From: Thiomicrorhabdus sp. 6S3-12 | Lineage (GTDB): Bacteria > Pseudomonadota > Gammaproteobacteria > Thiomicrospirales > Thiomicrospiraceae | Length of the DNA stretch: 64,000 nt | NCBI RefSeq assembly: GCF_017571475.1 | Contig: NZ_JAGETW010000008.1 | Location: forward strand, 1-64,000 | Direction of reading: 5' to 3' | Shown: positions 1 to 6,988 of the stretch, piece after piece | Numbering within the stretch: position 1 is the stretch's first letter | How the letters are laid out: every line of letters starts with the position of its first letter | Position numbers and translations under genes: made by a program | The notes under the pieces: generated by a model | Databases searched by the model: none | Told to the model about the DNA's origin: nothing | What the model saw: only the letters and a program-made list of their open reading frames with translations

Positions 1-640
1 GTCGGTTCCCAAAAGCTGATCGACAACATCTGTTACACCGCCAACCAACTGGTCAACCGATCCGGCTGTACCGTCTTCCGGCGTACCACCCAACAAGTCG
101 GTTACCGTCTGAGTCAGATCGTCTTCTCCGGTCAACAGCTCTTGAACATCGGTAGTCACCAGATTCAGGCCATCGTCCGTTGAAGTGGTGTCGGTTCCCA
201 AAAGCTGATCGACAACATCTGTTACACCATCGACCAGATGATCGACCGAACCAGCGGTTCCTTGATCCGGATAACCGCCAAGCAGACCGGCAAGCGTGCC
301 CATCAAGTCTTCATCACCGGTCAACAATTCCTGCAAATCGGTTGTAATTCGATTGATCGCATCATCTGTTAGATCCGTATTGGTACCTAAAAGCTGATCG
401 ACAACATCGGTTAGACCGTCAATCAGTTGATCGGCCGAACCGGCAGTTCCGTCTTCAGGAGCGCCACCAAGCAGACCGACAAGCGTACCGAACAGGTCTT
501 CATCGCCGGTCAACAATTCTTGAAGATCTGTTGTTAAATTATCTTCGCCATAGTCAATTGCGCTCAACTGCGTACCCAGAAGAGCATCAAGAATATCTGT
601 CAGTGCCGCAACGACTTGATCAACCGTTCCTTCTGGACCT
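1..640 (-). repeat. 189-bp tandem repeats inside the adhesin gene
   Basis: The same block recurs at exactly 189-bp spacing: the string aagctgatcg occurs at 13, 202 and 391, and a diverged fourth copy aligns near 580-600. Each unit encodes 63 residues with recurring elements such as LLTGDEDL, LLGG, DGTAGS and DVVDQLLGT. The array continues beyond the left edge, so the copy number is unknown. Copies nearest the edge are most alike, as expected if the array expands by recombination. Confidence 0.85.
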
Positions 641-2181
641 AACAGAGTAGTCGCAATATTCCCCTGACTTAAGTCCGGCCCTTGTAAATCAACGATTGGA
701 GACGTTACTGTATCAAGTAGACCTGCTACCTCTTGTCCCAAGGTCGGATCACCTAAAGGCGTTTCATTACCAAGCGTATCCGTCAAATCAACGACAACGC
801 CACCAACACCATTCAGCAAATCTCCGACCGGAGCCAAAACATTAGTCAAAGGATCGGTTGCATTATCGACAGTAGAAACGATGTCCTGAACGGTATCCAA
901 CAATCCGTTATCGATATCGCCTAATGCATCATCCAGATTATTGGTAATCGGATCCAGAACATTCAACAAAGGCACATCCAACAGTTCGGAAATACCATCA
1001 TTAGTACCGTTCTGCAGCAAACTAATGTCCAGGAACTGCGAAGAAGTGGCCGTATCATTCAAACCTTTGCTGTCTTCAACATATAGCGTGTATTGAGATC
1101 CGATAATAACACCCGAGTTCAATAACTGACCCAGGGTACTGGTATCTTCGCGCTGCACGCCACCCATGGCATGATTAGCCTCTTCATCGGACATCGGCTG
1201 ACCATCTTTACGGGTTACCGTAACTTTCTGACCATCATCGCTGACTTCATAGTTATAGTCCTGATACTCGGGGTCGTTTTCATCCGGCGCAACAAACTCT
1301 TCGCGACCAATGACGTAGCCAAGCCCTAGAAGGTCTTCACCAATGCCATTATCAATCGTCATTTCCATCTTCTGGATATCATCATCTTCATCCTGAACAT
1401 AGAAAATCTTATCCGGCTGATAGTTAATCAGATCCAGAGCGCCCAACTCAATTGGCGTATTTCCCGAACCGCCGAACAGCGAAGAGCTGACAACGGTTTC
1501 ATTAGTCAGAATGTCGCCGATAGAGAAGCCGGTTTCCGCGGAATTTCCACTCTGATAATTGGCACCGATCAAACCCAGTAAGGTCTCACCATCGTCAACG
1601 ATAAACGCTTTAGGTGCGTGATCAGTCCCAGGCGGCTCTGTTGGCGGCTCTGTTGGCGGCTCTGTTGGCGGCTCTGTTGGCGGCTCAGTCGGGGTTGGCT
1701 GGTCAGCTAAAGCCGCTCTTTCCGCAGCGCTTGCAATCCCTGTCGGCAAACCATTGGTATCAAAACCGGATGTAACATTACCTTCCAGTCCCAGGCGCGC
1801 GATCACAACACCACCATCATTGGCGCTGCCCGGTTCGTCACCGGCGGCAACCTCTTCAAGCTCATCCAGATTAATACCTTCAAGATTCCCGTCTGCAATC
1901 GCATTTTCCAGCGCTTCAAGTCTGGCGGCCATCTCGGTTTCGGCATCGGAACCGGAATCGTTGGTCACGTCGGAATCCAATGACAGGGAAGTCAAACGGC
2001 CTAGAGTGATTAACTCGCCGTTTTTCATATCGACCATAAGCTGGGACGCATCTGCGGTTTGCAAGACCTCTCCCTGATAAACAGGGCTACCGACGGTTAA
2101 TATTCTTTCTGTTCCGGTTTTTGGATCGATTGCCTTCGCTACCCCAGCAATAGACTTAACAACCCCGATTTGAATAGCCAT
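1..2181 (-). CDS. LapA-like giant adhesin with N-terminal retention module (C-terminal part outside window)
   Basis: Start ATG at 2181; the frame stays open for 727 codons to the window edge, so the C-terminus is missing. Residues 1-75 (MAIQIGVVKS..., ...GELITLGRLTSLSLDSDV) match the retention module of LapA-type biofilm adhesins. That module plugs the outer-membrane TolC-like pore of a type I secretion system. A di-alanine AAG at residues 112-114, followed by DEPGSA and then a GFDT motif, fits the periplasmic LapG-type protease site (family knowledge); the preceding Val is less usual than Thr or Ala. Next come a Pro/Thr/Glu linker (five TEPP units), an Asp-rich region and 63-residue Leu/Gly/Asp-rich tandem repeats. 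Expected role: cell-surface adhesion and biofilm formation, released when LapG cuts. No LapG, LapD or secretion genes lie in the window. The family is fairly sure; the exact ligand-binding domains are unseen. Confidence 0.8.
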   Translation of the reverse strand, partial: MAIQIGVVKSIAGVAKAIDPKTGTERILTVGSPVYQGEVLQTADASQLMVDMKNGELITLGRLTSLSLDSDVTNDSGSDAETEMAARLEALENAIADGNLEGINLDELEEVAAGDEPGSANDGGVVIARLGLEGNVTSGFDTNGLPTGIASAAERAALADQPTPTEPPTEPPTEPPTEPPTEPPGTDHAPKAFIVDDGETLLGLIGANYQSGNSAETGFSIGDILTNETVVSSSLFGGSGNTPIELGALDLINYQPDKIFYVQDEDDDIQKMEMTIDNGIGEDLLGLGYVIGREEFVAPDENDPEYQDYNYEVSDDGQKVTVTRKDGQPMSDEEANHAMGGVQREDTSTLGQLLNSGVIIGSQYTLYVEDSKGLNDTATSSQFLDISLLQNGTNDGISELLDVPLLNVLDPITNNLDDALGDIDNGLLDTVQDIVSTVDNATDPLTNVLAPVGDLLNGVGGVVVDLTDTLGNETPLGDPTLGQEVAGLLDTVTSPIVDLQGPDLSQGNIATTLLGPEGTVDQVVAALTDILDALLGTQLSAIDYGEDNLTTDLQELLTGDEDLFGTLVGLLGGAPEDGTAGSADQLIDGLTDVVDQLLGTNTDLTDDAINRITTDLQELLTGDEDLMGTLAGLLGGYPDQGTAGSVDHLVDGVTDVVDQLLGTDTTSTDDGLNLVTTDVQELLTGEDDLTQTVTDLLGGTPEDGTAGSVDQLVGGVTDVVDQLLGTD
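1631..1690 (-). repeat. 12-bp microrepeat encoding TEPP linker
   Basis: Five consecutive 12-bp units (ggcggctctgtt, the last one variant) start at 1631, 1643, 1655, 1667 and 1679. In the minus-strand reading frame they encode a Thr-Glu-Pro-Pro linker between the retention module and the rest of the adhesin. Because 12 is a multiple of 3, copy-number change would alter linker length without a frameshift. Confidence 0.9.
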
Positions 2182-2290
2182 TTCGTTCTCCAACAATGAT
2201 TTTATCGTTATTATTTTTGTGTTTTTGCTATAGCCCCTGCTTGATGAACCAAGACCCATAGCAAAAAGAATGTTTAAGGCGATTGAAACG

Positions 2291-2316
2291 TCCCAGCCCC
2301 GGTATTGAGGCTGGGA
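2291..2316 (-). other. stem-loop between the 338-residue gene and the adhesin gene
   Basis: An 8-bp perfect stem (tcccagcc / ggctggga) with a 10-nt loop lies 15 bp after the stop of the upstream 338-residue gene. No T-run follows on the minus strand, so it is not a classic terminator. It could stabilise the upstream message or reduce read-through into the adhesin gene. Confidence 0.55.
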
Positions 2317-2330
2317 GCGCTGCTCAAAAA

Positions 2331-3347
2331 TTAAGCAAAGTCAAGAATTGACGTCAAAGAACCCAGGTTCAAAGCAGAGTTTGAAGAAAGATCCAGAGCA
2401 CCAAGAAGATTCAAACCTGCAGAACTTTCACCAGAAGCATCCGCAGAAGCACCACCGGAGATCAAACCGGTACCACCAAGCAGACCGCCTAGTTCTGGAG
2501 CCGCATCAACCAATACGTCAGTCAACCCAAGAAGAGCGTCTGTATTCACTTCACCGTGAAGCAGGCCGGAAACAAATCCTTCTTCACCGATTAGCGCGTC
2601 AACAACGATATATCCAGGAATTGAAGAGTGAAGAACACCGGCAAGCGCTTGTACATCACCGCCCATTGCATTCGGGAAGACGTCAGGAATAACCATCGAC
2701 ACCACATCGCCTACAACAGGAACGGATGAAGCAAAATCAACCACTAGACCAAAAGTATCTCCACCGTTTTCACCGTGTGAGCTCAGTGGGCTTCCTGGAG
2801 GTACCGTTCCAGCGATCAGGTTACCTGCAAATGAGAAGTCATGCAGGAAGGTAGTCAGTACATCTACCTGATCTGCCAATAGCGGGTCTGCCTGAAGATT
2901 TTGCAGAACCATGTCAACAGGACCTTCCAAAGTCGGGAAAGACTTCAGTACACCAATTGTCGCGCCAAGCGCATCGCCACCAAATTCATCTTGCGTACGT
3001 TCAGGCGCAAGCATTGGAAGAACATGCGTACTGACGATAGGAAGAGAGTTCAGAATCCCTTCCAGTTTGATCAAAACGTCTGCTGTCGGCATGAACTGAT
3101 TATTCAGATACATCGCCATATCAAACATAGGAATTCCTCGCATCAATTCGAAGAAGTCCATTACATTTGTAGAGTTATCTGTTGCAGTCGCACCAGTGTA
3201 GCCTGTACCAGCGATGTTGTTCAGAAGGTTGACACCTTCGAAAAGCGCTGTATTCATGCGTGGGCTATCATCTGTATTGTCGAAATTTCCAATATCGCCG
3301 TACAGCATTTGGCCAATCGGGTTATTAAGTAGTAGTTCTGTTGCCAT
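2331..3347 (-). CDS. unrecognised 338-residue Leu/Gly/Asp-rich protein upstream of the adhesin
   Basis: ATG at 3347 follows a good ribosome site (ttggag, 8 nt away). The protein has no cysteine and no signal peptide, and no clear membrane span. It is rich in Leu, Gly, Asp and Val (segments such as LLGGTGLISGG and GALDLSSNSALNLG). It ends in a Leu/Ser-rich tail terminating ILDFA, reminiscent in general style of C-terminal type I secretion signals. It is the next gene upstream of the LapA-like adhesin on the same strand, 149 bp away, and shares its compositional style. A secreted partner of the adhesin or a small type I secretion substrate is plausible. I do not recognise a domain, so the function is open. 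Confidence 0.75.
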   Translation of the reverse strand: MATELLLNNPIGQMLYGDIGNFDNTDDSPRMNTALFEGVNLLNNIAGTGYTGATATDNSTNVMDFFELMRGIPMFDMAMYLNNQFMPTADVLIKLEGILNSLPIVSTHVLPMLAPERTQDEFGGDALGATIGVLKSFPTLEGPVDMVLQNLQADPLLADQVDVLTTFLHDFSFAGNLIAGTVPPGSPLSSHGENGGDTFGLVVDFASSVPVVGDVVSMVIPDVFPNAMGGDVQALAGVLHSSIPGYIVVDALIGEEGFVSGLLHGEVNTDALLGLTDVLVDAAPELGGLLGGTGLISGGASADASGESSAGLNLLGALDLSSNSALNLGSLTSILDFA

Positions 3348-3915
3348 GAGTAAAACTCCAATTATTTTTTATTTAAACTCACTCAGAAGTGGCTGTTTAT
3401 TTTTCGCTTCGTAGTCAATAATTTAGAAGGTTTGAAGCCTTTCTTCTCGAGATTGGAACCTATCTTACTCACTGACGTAAATTGTCTCTACTGTCCTTAG
3501 GGACAATAAGTAAAAAAAATTTACAAAACCCCCTGAAAACCGGCTGTATTTTTCATTTTTAACTTTAAATATCAATAACTTAATTAAATATAGATTTTTA
3601 CGCTTTTATTTTTTATACAGCATTAAATTTTTTAAATAACAGGCAATATAAATTATTTAATTGAAAAACAAAGAACTTAATGCACTGTAAATACCGCAAA
3701 AAAAAATTACAACCGTATTTCCTGCCGATTTTCTGTTGATGAAAAAGTACGCTAAACGTAATTACCTGATCAGTGAGTAAAAACGTTCAACTTGAATCCC
3801 TTTAACATCTAATCCGTGACAAAACTGACCTGGCCACTCGGTTACTCCTTTATAGACACTCGATAAAGGAGTCCGTTAAGTGCCGCAAGCACAATAAAAC
3901 GATAGAGAACTTTAC
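3348..3915. other. AT-rich gap without genes, upstream of the adhesin locus
   Basis: About 570 bp with no credible reading frame; 3510-3720 is very AT-rich. It must hold the minus-strand promoter of the 338-residue gene. Palindromes include TGTCC-TTAG-GGACA (3492-3505), nested inside ATTGTC/GACAAT arms (3481-3507), about 135 bp before that start codon, and a longer hairpin at 3844-3872. This could be a regulatory region for the surface-protein locus; no specific binding site was recognised. Confidence 0.6.
3844..3872. other. perfect 10-bp hairpin in the gap
   Basis: ACTCCTTTAT (3844-3853) and ATAAAGGAGT (3863-3872) are perfect inverted repeats separated by 9 nt. No T-run follows on either strand, so a terminator is unlikely. 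It lies 44 bp upstream of the -35 box of the candidate RNA promoter and could be an operator for it. Confidence 0.6.
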
Positions 3916-3945
3916 TTGACTTAATTGGTAAGGATTAGGTGTAAT
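3916..3945 (+). promoter_or_regulatory. sigma70-like promoter of the candidate RNA gene
   Basis: TTGACT (3916-3921), an 18-bp spacer and TGTAAT (3940-3945) match five of six consensus bases in each box. Transcription would start near 3952. No protein-coding frame begins downstream before the terminator at 4202-4238, so the promoter seems to serve a noncoding transcript. Confidence 0.5.
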
Positions 3946-3951
3946 TATCGG

Positions 3952-4238
3952 TAGTACTGCAAACAAGCAATCAGAAAACTACATATTTGCTGCGCACTTT
4001 TATAGTTTGATAGAAATTGCTTATGTGCTTATAAGTTTTAATACTTCCTCAATACTTCTTCAAGTTTTGTGGATTGCTTGCATTGGGAAATCCCAGTAAA
4101 CTGATCTCAACTTAAACAGAGATTCCTCTTTAAGTTGGCTAGTTTTGTAGTCTTTTTCAAACTTACTCTCCCCTAACTTGTAGGTTTGATTGCTCCTCAG
4201 TAAAAGCGCGGTAAGGCCAAATACCGCGCTTTTTTTTA
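3952..4238 (+). ncRNA. candidate free-standing noncoding RNA, about 285 nt
   Basis: The span runs from the predicted start of a sigma70-like promoter to a strong intrinsic terminator and holds no plausible protein. Internal structure is visible. CAACTTAA (4108-4115) pairs with TTAAGTTG (4130-4137), with an inner AGAG/CTCT stem and an ATTC loop. TGGG-AAAT-CCCA lies at 4084-4095. The strings AAGCAAT and ATTGCTT recur (for example near 3965, 4017 and 4074), allowing alternative long-range pairing. It does not look like tmRNA, RNase P or a GGA-rich CsrB RNA, and I cannot assign it to 6S RNA. The terminator is certain; the start and the noncoding role are inferred. Confidence 0.5.
4202..4238 (+). 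terminator. strong intrinsic terminator
   Basis: AAAAGCGCGGTA (4202-4213) pairs with TACCGCGCTTTT (4222-4233) around an 8-nt loop, followed by more T residues to 4237. This is a textbook plus-strand terminator. The next plus-strand gene starts at 4299, and no plus-strand gene lies upstream in the window, so it ends a transcript that starts inside the gap. Confidence 0.9.
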
Positions 4239-4298
4239 TTCCCCTTTTACCGCTATACTCTCCAAATCACTAATCATTCTCTAAAACAAGAGGATCCT

Positions 4299-4784
4299 AT
4301 GAGCGAAACCCAGCATCAATACCAGTTCGGTCGTGGAACCGATGCCGAACACCTAAAAGATCAGGCCCTTTTTAAAGAACTTCTGGAAGAGCATCAACAA
4401 CTGCAACGCCAGACGATCAAGCTGGAAAACGGCATTAAGGCCCAGACCACTTCGGAAAACCCGCATTTAGCCAAAGTTTTACAGAAGCATGTTGTCGGTA
4501 TGGAAAAACGATTCTCCAAAGGCCGCGCAATTCGTTCCTGGGACCCTCTGTTTGCGGCACTTTTTGAATACAAAGATCAGATCAATATGGAATACCATAT
4601 GATTAAGGATGGTGTTGAAGCTATTTTGACCAGTGACGATCCCAAGCTTGTCGAACTAATTCACAGCCATGATCTGACCCTGCATGGTTTTGTCGACAAG
4701 GGATTTGAGGCCAGTAAACACGAAAGTCCTAAACCGGACTGGGTACAATATCCTGCGAAAGCCACTTGCAAAGATTCTCAGTGA
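4299..4784 (+). CDS. hypothetical 161-residue helical cytosolic protein
   Basis: ATG at 4299 with AGAGGATCC upstream. No signal peptide or membrane segment. The sequence is charged and probably all-helical, with many Glu, Lys and His residues (for example EEHQQLQRQ, EYHMIKDGVE and HSHDLTLHGFVDKGFEAS). The His/Glu/Met pattern could bind metal, but no recognised motif is present. It is followed 42 bp later by trxC on the same strand, with a TATATAAAG box in between, so the two may be transcribed separately. I do not recognise the family. Confidence 0.75.
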   Translation: MSETQHQYQFGRGTDAEHLKDQALFKELLEEHQQLQRQTIKLENGIKAQTTSENPHLAKVLQKHVVGMEKRFSKGRAIRSWDPLFAALFEYKDQINMEYHMIKDGVEAILTSDDPKLVELIHSHDLTLHGFVDKGFEASKHESPKPDWVQYPAKATCKDSQ

Positions 4785-4826
4785 CCCTATATAAAGGGGG
4801 CAAACATTGTATTCTGGAGACTCGAT

Positions 4827-5249
4827 ATGATTATTATGTGTCCTCACTGCGGCGGCTTAAACCGTGTCGCCGACGAGAAACTGCAAAACAGTGCAAAATG
4901 CGGAAAATGCAAACAGGCACTGTTTACCGGAAAACCGCTTGAAATGAATGGGGCGCAATTTACCCGCGCTCTGCAAAAAACCGATCAGCCGTTAATCGTC
5001 GACTTCTGGGCGCCTTGGTGCGGTCCATGCCAGGGCTTCGCTCCGGTATTTGCTCAAGCCGCGGCTAATCTGGAACCCAAAGCGCGCTTTATCAAGATTA
5101 ATACCGAAGCCGAACAGCAGGTTGCCATGCAGTACGGAATTCGCTCCATCCCGACGCTGGCGATTTTCAGAAACGGTCAAGAGATTACCCGTATTTCCGG
5201 CGCGATGGATTTAGGCAACTTCACCAACTGGGTTAACCAACATATTTAG
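4827..5249 (+). CDS. trxC: thioredoxin 2
   Basis: A 140-residue protein with the two features that define TrxC: an N-terminal zinc-binding module with two CxxC pairs (CPHC at 5-8, CGKC at 31-34), then a thioredoxin fold with active site WCGPC near residue 64 and the cis-proline segment SIPTLAIF. TrxC is a cytoplasmic disulfide reductase, reduced by thioredoxin reductase and linked to oxidative stress (family knowledge). GGAG lies 8 nt before ATG 4827. A small membrane-protein gene follows after 10 bp and is probably co-transcribed. Identification is secure. Confidence 0.95.
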   Translation: MIIMCPHCGGLNRVADEKLQNSAKCGKCKQALFTGKPLEMNGAQFTRALQKTDQPLIVDFWAPWCGPCQGFAPVFAQAAANLEPKARFIKINTEAEQQVAMQYGIRSIPTLAIFRNGQEITRISGAMDLGNFTNWVNQHI

Positions 5250-5259
5250 CGAGGCTGAC

Positions 5260-5502
5260 ATGGAACTGGGCTCCAAGCAACATAAACAACTTCTTTTAAA
5301 AAGCATCCTTAAGGTTGCCTGGAAAACGGCCTCGATCGGCATTTTTATCGGTATTTTGCTGATTATCCCCAGCATTTTCCGAGAAAATGCCTTTTCCAGC
5401 GGACTGGCCTACAGCGGCTACGCGGTGATTATCGGTTTTGTCGCTTATGCTGCATTTATCGCCTGGCGTAAATACCATAAGCTGATCAAAAACTTTAGCT
5501 AA
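5260..5502 (+). CDS. small membrane protein, 80 residues
   Basis: ATG at 5260 preceded by GAGG. Two hydrophobic spans are visible, near residues 24-42 (ASIGIFIGILLIIPSIF) and 49-68, joined by a short loop, with positively charged termini that predict cytosolic ends. It starts 10 bp after trxC and is likely in the same transcript. It converges on the batD-like gene, whose stop is 25 bp away. I do not recognise a family. Confidence 0.7.
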   Translation: MELGSKQHKQLLLKSILKVAWKTASIGIFIGILLIIPSIFRENAFSSGLAYSGYAVIIGFVAYAAFIAWRKYHKLIKNFS

Positions 5503-5527
5503 AGCACGCAGCCAGACTGCCAAACCA

Positions 5528-6988
5528 TTAGCGCCTGTATAGCTGCCTGATCAGGGACTGTAGCGAATTTTTAAAATAGGCGCCGAGAATTCTGCGATTA
5601 CAGTTCAGCTTACGCAGTTCTTTGCCGAGGGCATCAAGCGGCAAGGATTGTTTGCCTTTGCCGGCGTTTGCATACAGCCCATGCTGTAACGCTGCAACCA
5701 CTTCAAGCTCTACTCCGGTCACTTCTTGCCATTGCCCCCAAGAACGAATAGAACCACAGGCCAGCCAACGCTCGGTTTGCTGCCATAATCCCTGACTCTG
5801 TCCAGCAGACTCAAGAGCGGCAACTTTCTGCAAAACCACCCGTTTCACCCGGTAGAAATGAATAATCAGCATAACAAGCACAAGTAAACCGACTGCAAAA
5901 CCTAAAACCAAGGCGGCCGTAAGATAGATCTGCCAAGGTGCAAAACTCCACAGCGAACCGCTTTGCGGAGTCACCACCTGCAGTTTGCCGCTTGCGGTAT
6001 CGAAATAACGCCAGGTCCATTCAGGCAGAGCGATATTTCCTGTCTCCATCAATCTGAGCGGAATTTTGATCATAACCTTTCCGGGATCTTTATCCTGATA
6101 GATTATTTCCGGCGCAAACCACTCGAACTGTCTGTTTCTCGGCTGCGTAGCCAACATCTGCAACAACGCGGTATTTAACGCCTGTCGTCCCATCTGTACG
6201 CCGTCCAATGTCCATTGCCAGTACAGCAGGTCGCCCTGTTTCGCCCATAGAGGTAATGGTTGTGTTCGAAAATTGATCGACCCTATCATAACCTGCGGAG
6301 GTAAAAACCCAGGCAAGGGTTTCCACTGCATCTCGACCGGACGCGCAAAAAACTTCCATGGATGACGCTTGCCGTGATCCACTTGCAAAGCAGGAGAATA
6401 GACTCGTGTTGACTCTTGAGACGAGGCTTCCTGCGGCTGCTCATATTGATACCAGCTGCGTAAGGTTCCCTGCAAATCACCGGCAAGCAGACTCTGTTCC
6501 TGCCAATCAACCTTTAAGGCCTCAGGATTGGACTGTAAATCATTGCCGATAAATCCCTGAAGCTGAACCCGTAAGCTAGGATCGTTCAATCTGATCTTGA
6601 CCTCCCACGGCCATGCCTGCTTCTGATACGCCACTTTGGATGCAACCGGCAGCCACTGGACATCAATCAAAGAGTTCGGCAGTACCTGCACATCCGCCCC
6701 CTGAAAGATTCCGCCTTCCGCAAGTCGGTATGGCCCGGGCTCATAGGCATACAGATAGTATGCCGCGCGGTTTTGACTGTTCGTATGCAACTCGATAACA
6801 AAATCTCTGGCCCATGCTTCGCGAGGCAGATTCTGTAAATAGTGCTGCAACACCTCACTTTCCTGTGTTTTTATTCTGACGACAACCGCCTCACCGAAAG
6901 GCACCTGCGCCTTTTGAAGTTCAACTGAAACCGCCTGAGAAGGAAGCGTCAGGAATACAGAAAGCAAAAAGAAAAACACTCTTACCAT
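5528..6988 (-). CDS. BatD-like exported membrane protein, operon 1
   Basis: 486 residues. A signal peptide (about 1-19), a long periplasmic beta-rich region and one membrane span near 365-392 (LTAALVLGFAVGLLVLVML), followed by a cytosolic tail, are the layout of BatD (aerotolerance) proteins. It is the last gene of a six-gene minus-strand operon and overlaps the BatB/C gene by 7 bp, so the two are translationally coupled. Bat proteins are thought to form an envelope complex with a MoxR AAA+ chaperone and act in stress tolerance; the biochemical role is not settled. A syntenic paralogue lies at 51093-52805. Confidence 0.8.
   Translation of the reverse strand: MVRVFFFLLSVFLTLPSQAVSVELQKAQVPFGEAVVVRIKTQESEVLQHYLQNLPREAWARDFVIELHTNSQNRAAYYLYAYEPGPYRLAEGGIFQGADVQVLPNSLIDVQWLPVASKVAYQKQAWPWEVKIRLNDPSLRVQLQGFIGNDLQSNPEALKVDWQEQSLLAGDLQGTLRSWYQYEQPQEASSQESTRVYSPALQVDHGKRHPWKFFARPVEMQWKPLPGFLPPQVMIGSINFRTQPLPLWAKQGDLLYWQWTLDGVQMGRQALNTALLQMLATQPRNRQFEWFAPEIIYQDKDPGKVMIKIPLRLMETGNIALPEWTWRYFDTASGKLQVVTPQSGSLWSFAPWQIYLTAALVLGFAVGLLVLVMLIIHFYRVKRVVLQKVAALESAGQSQGLWQQTERWLACGSIRSWGQWQEVTGVELEVVAALQHGLYANAGKGKQSLPLDALGKELRKLNCNRRILGAYFKNSLQSLIRQLYRR

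Noticed and set aside
2348-3332. Plus-strand frames of 114, 143 and 62 residues opposite the 338-residue gene.
   Set aside because: Antisense shadows with Gln/His/Arg-rich composition; the minus-strand gene has the better start and ribosome site.
3952-4238. Identity of the candidate RNA as tmRNA, RNase P RNA or CsrB.
   Set aside because: No CCA-ending acceptor or tag frame, no RNase P core pattern, and few GGA motifs; 6S RNA could not be confirmed by eye.
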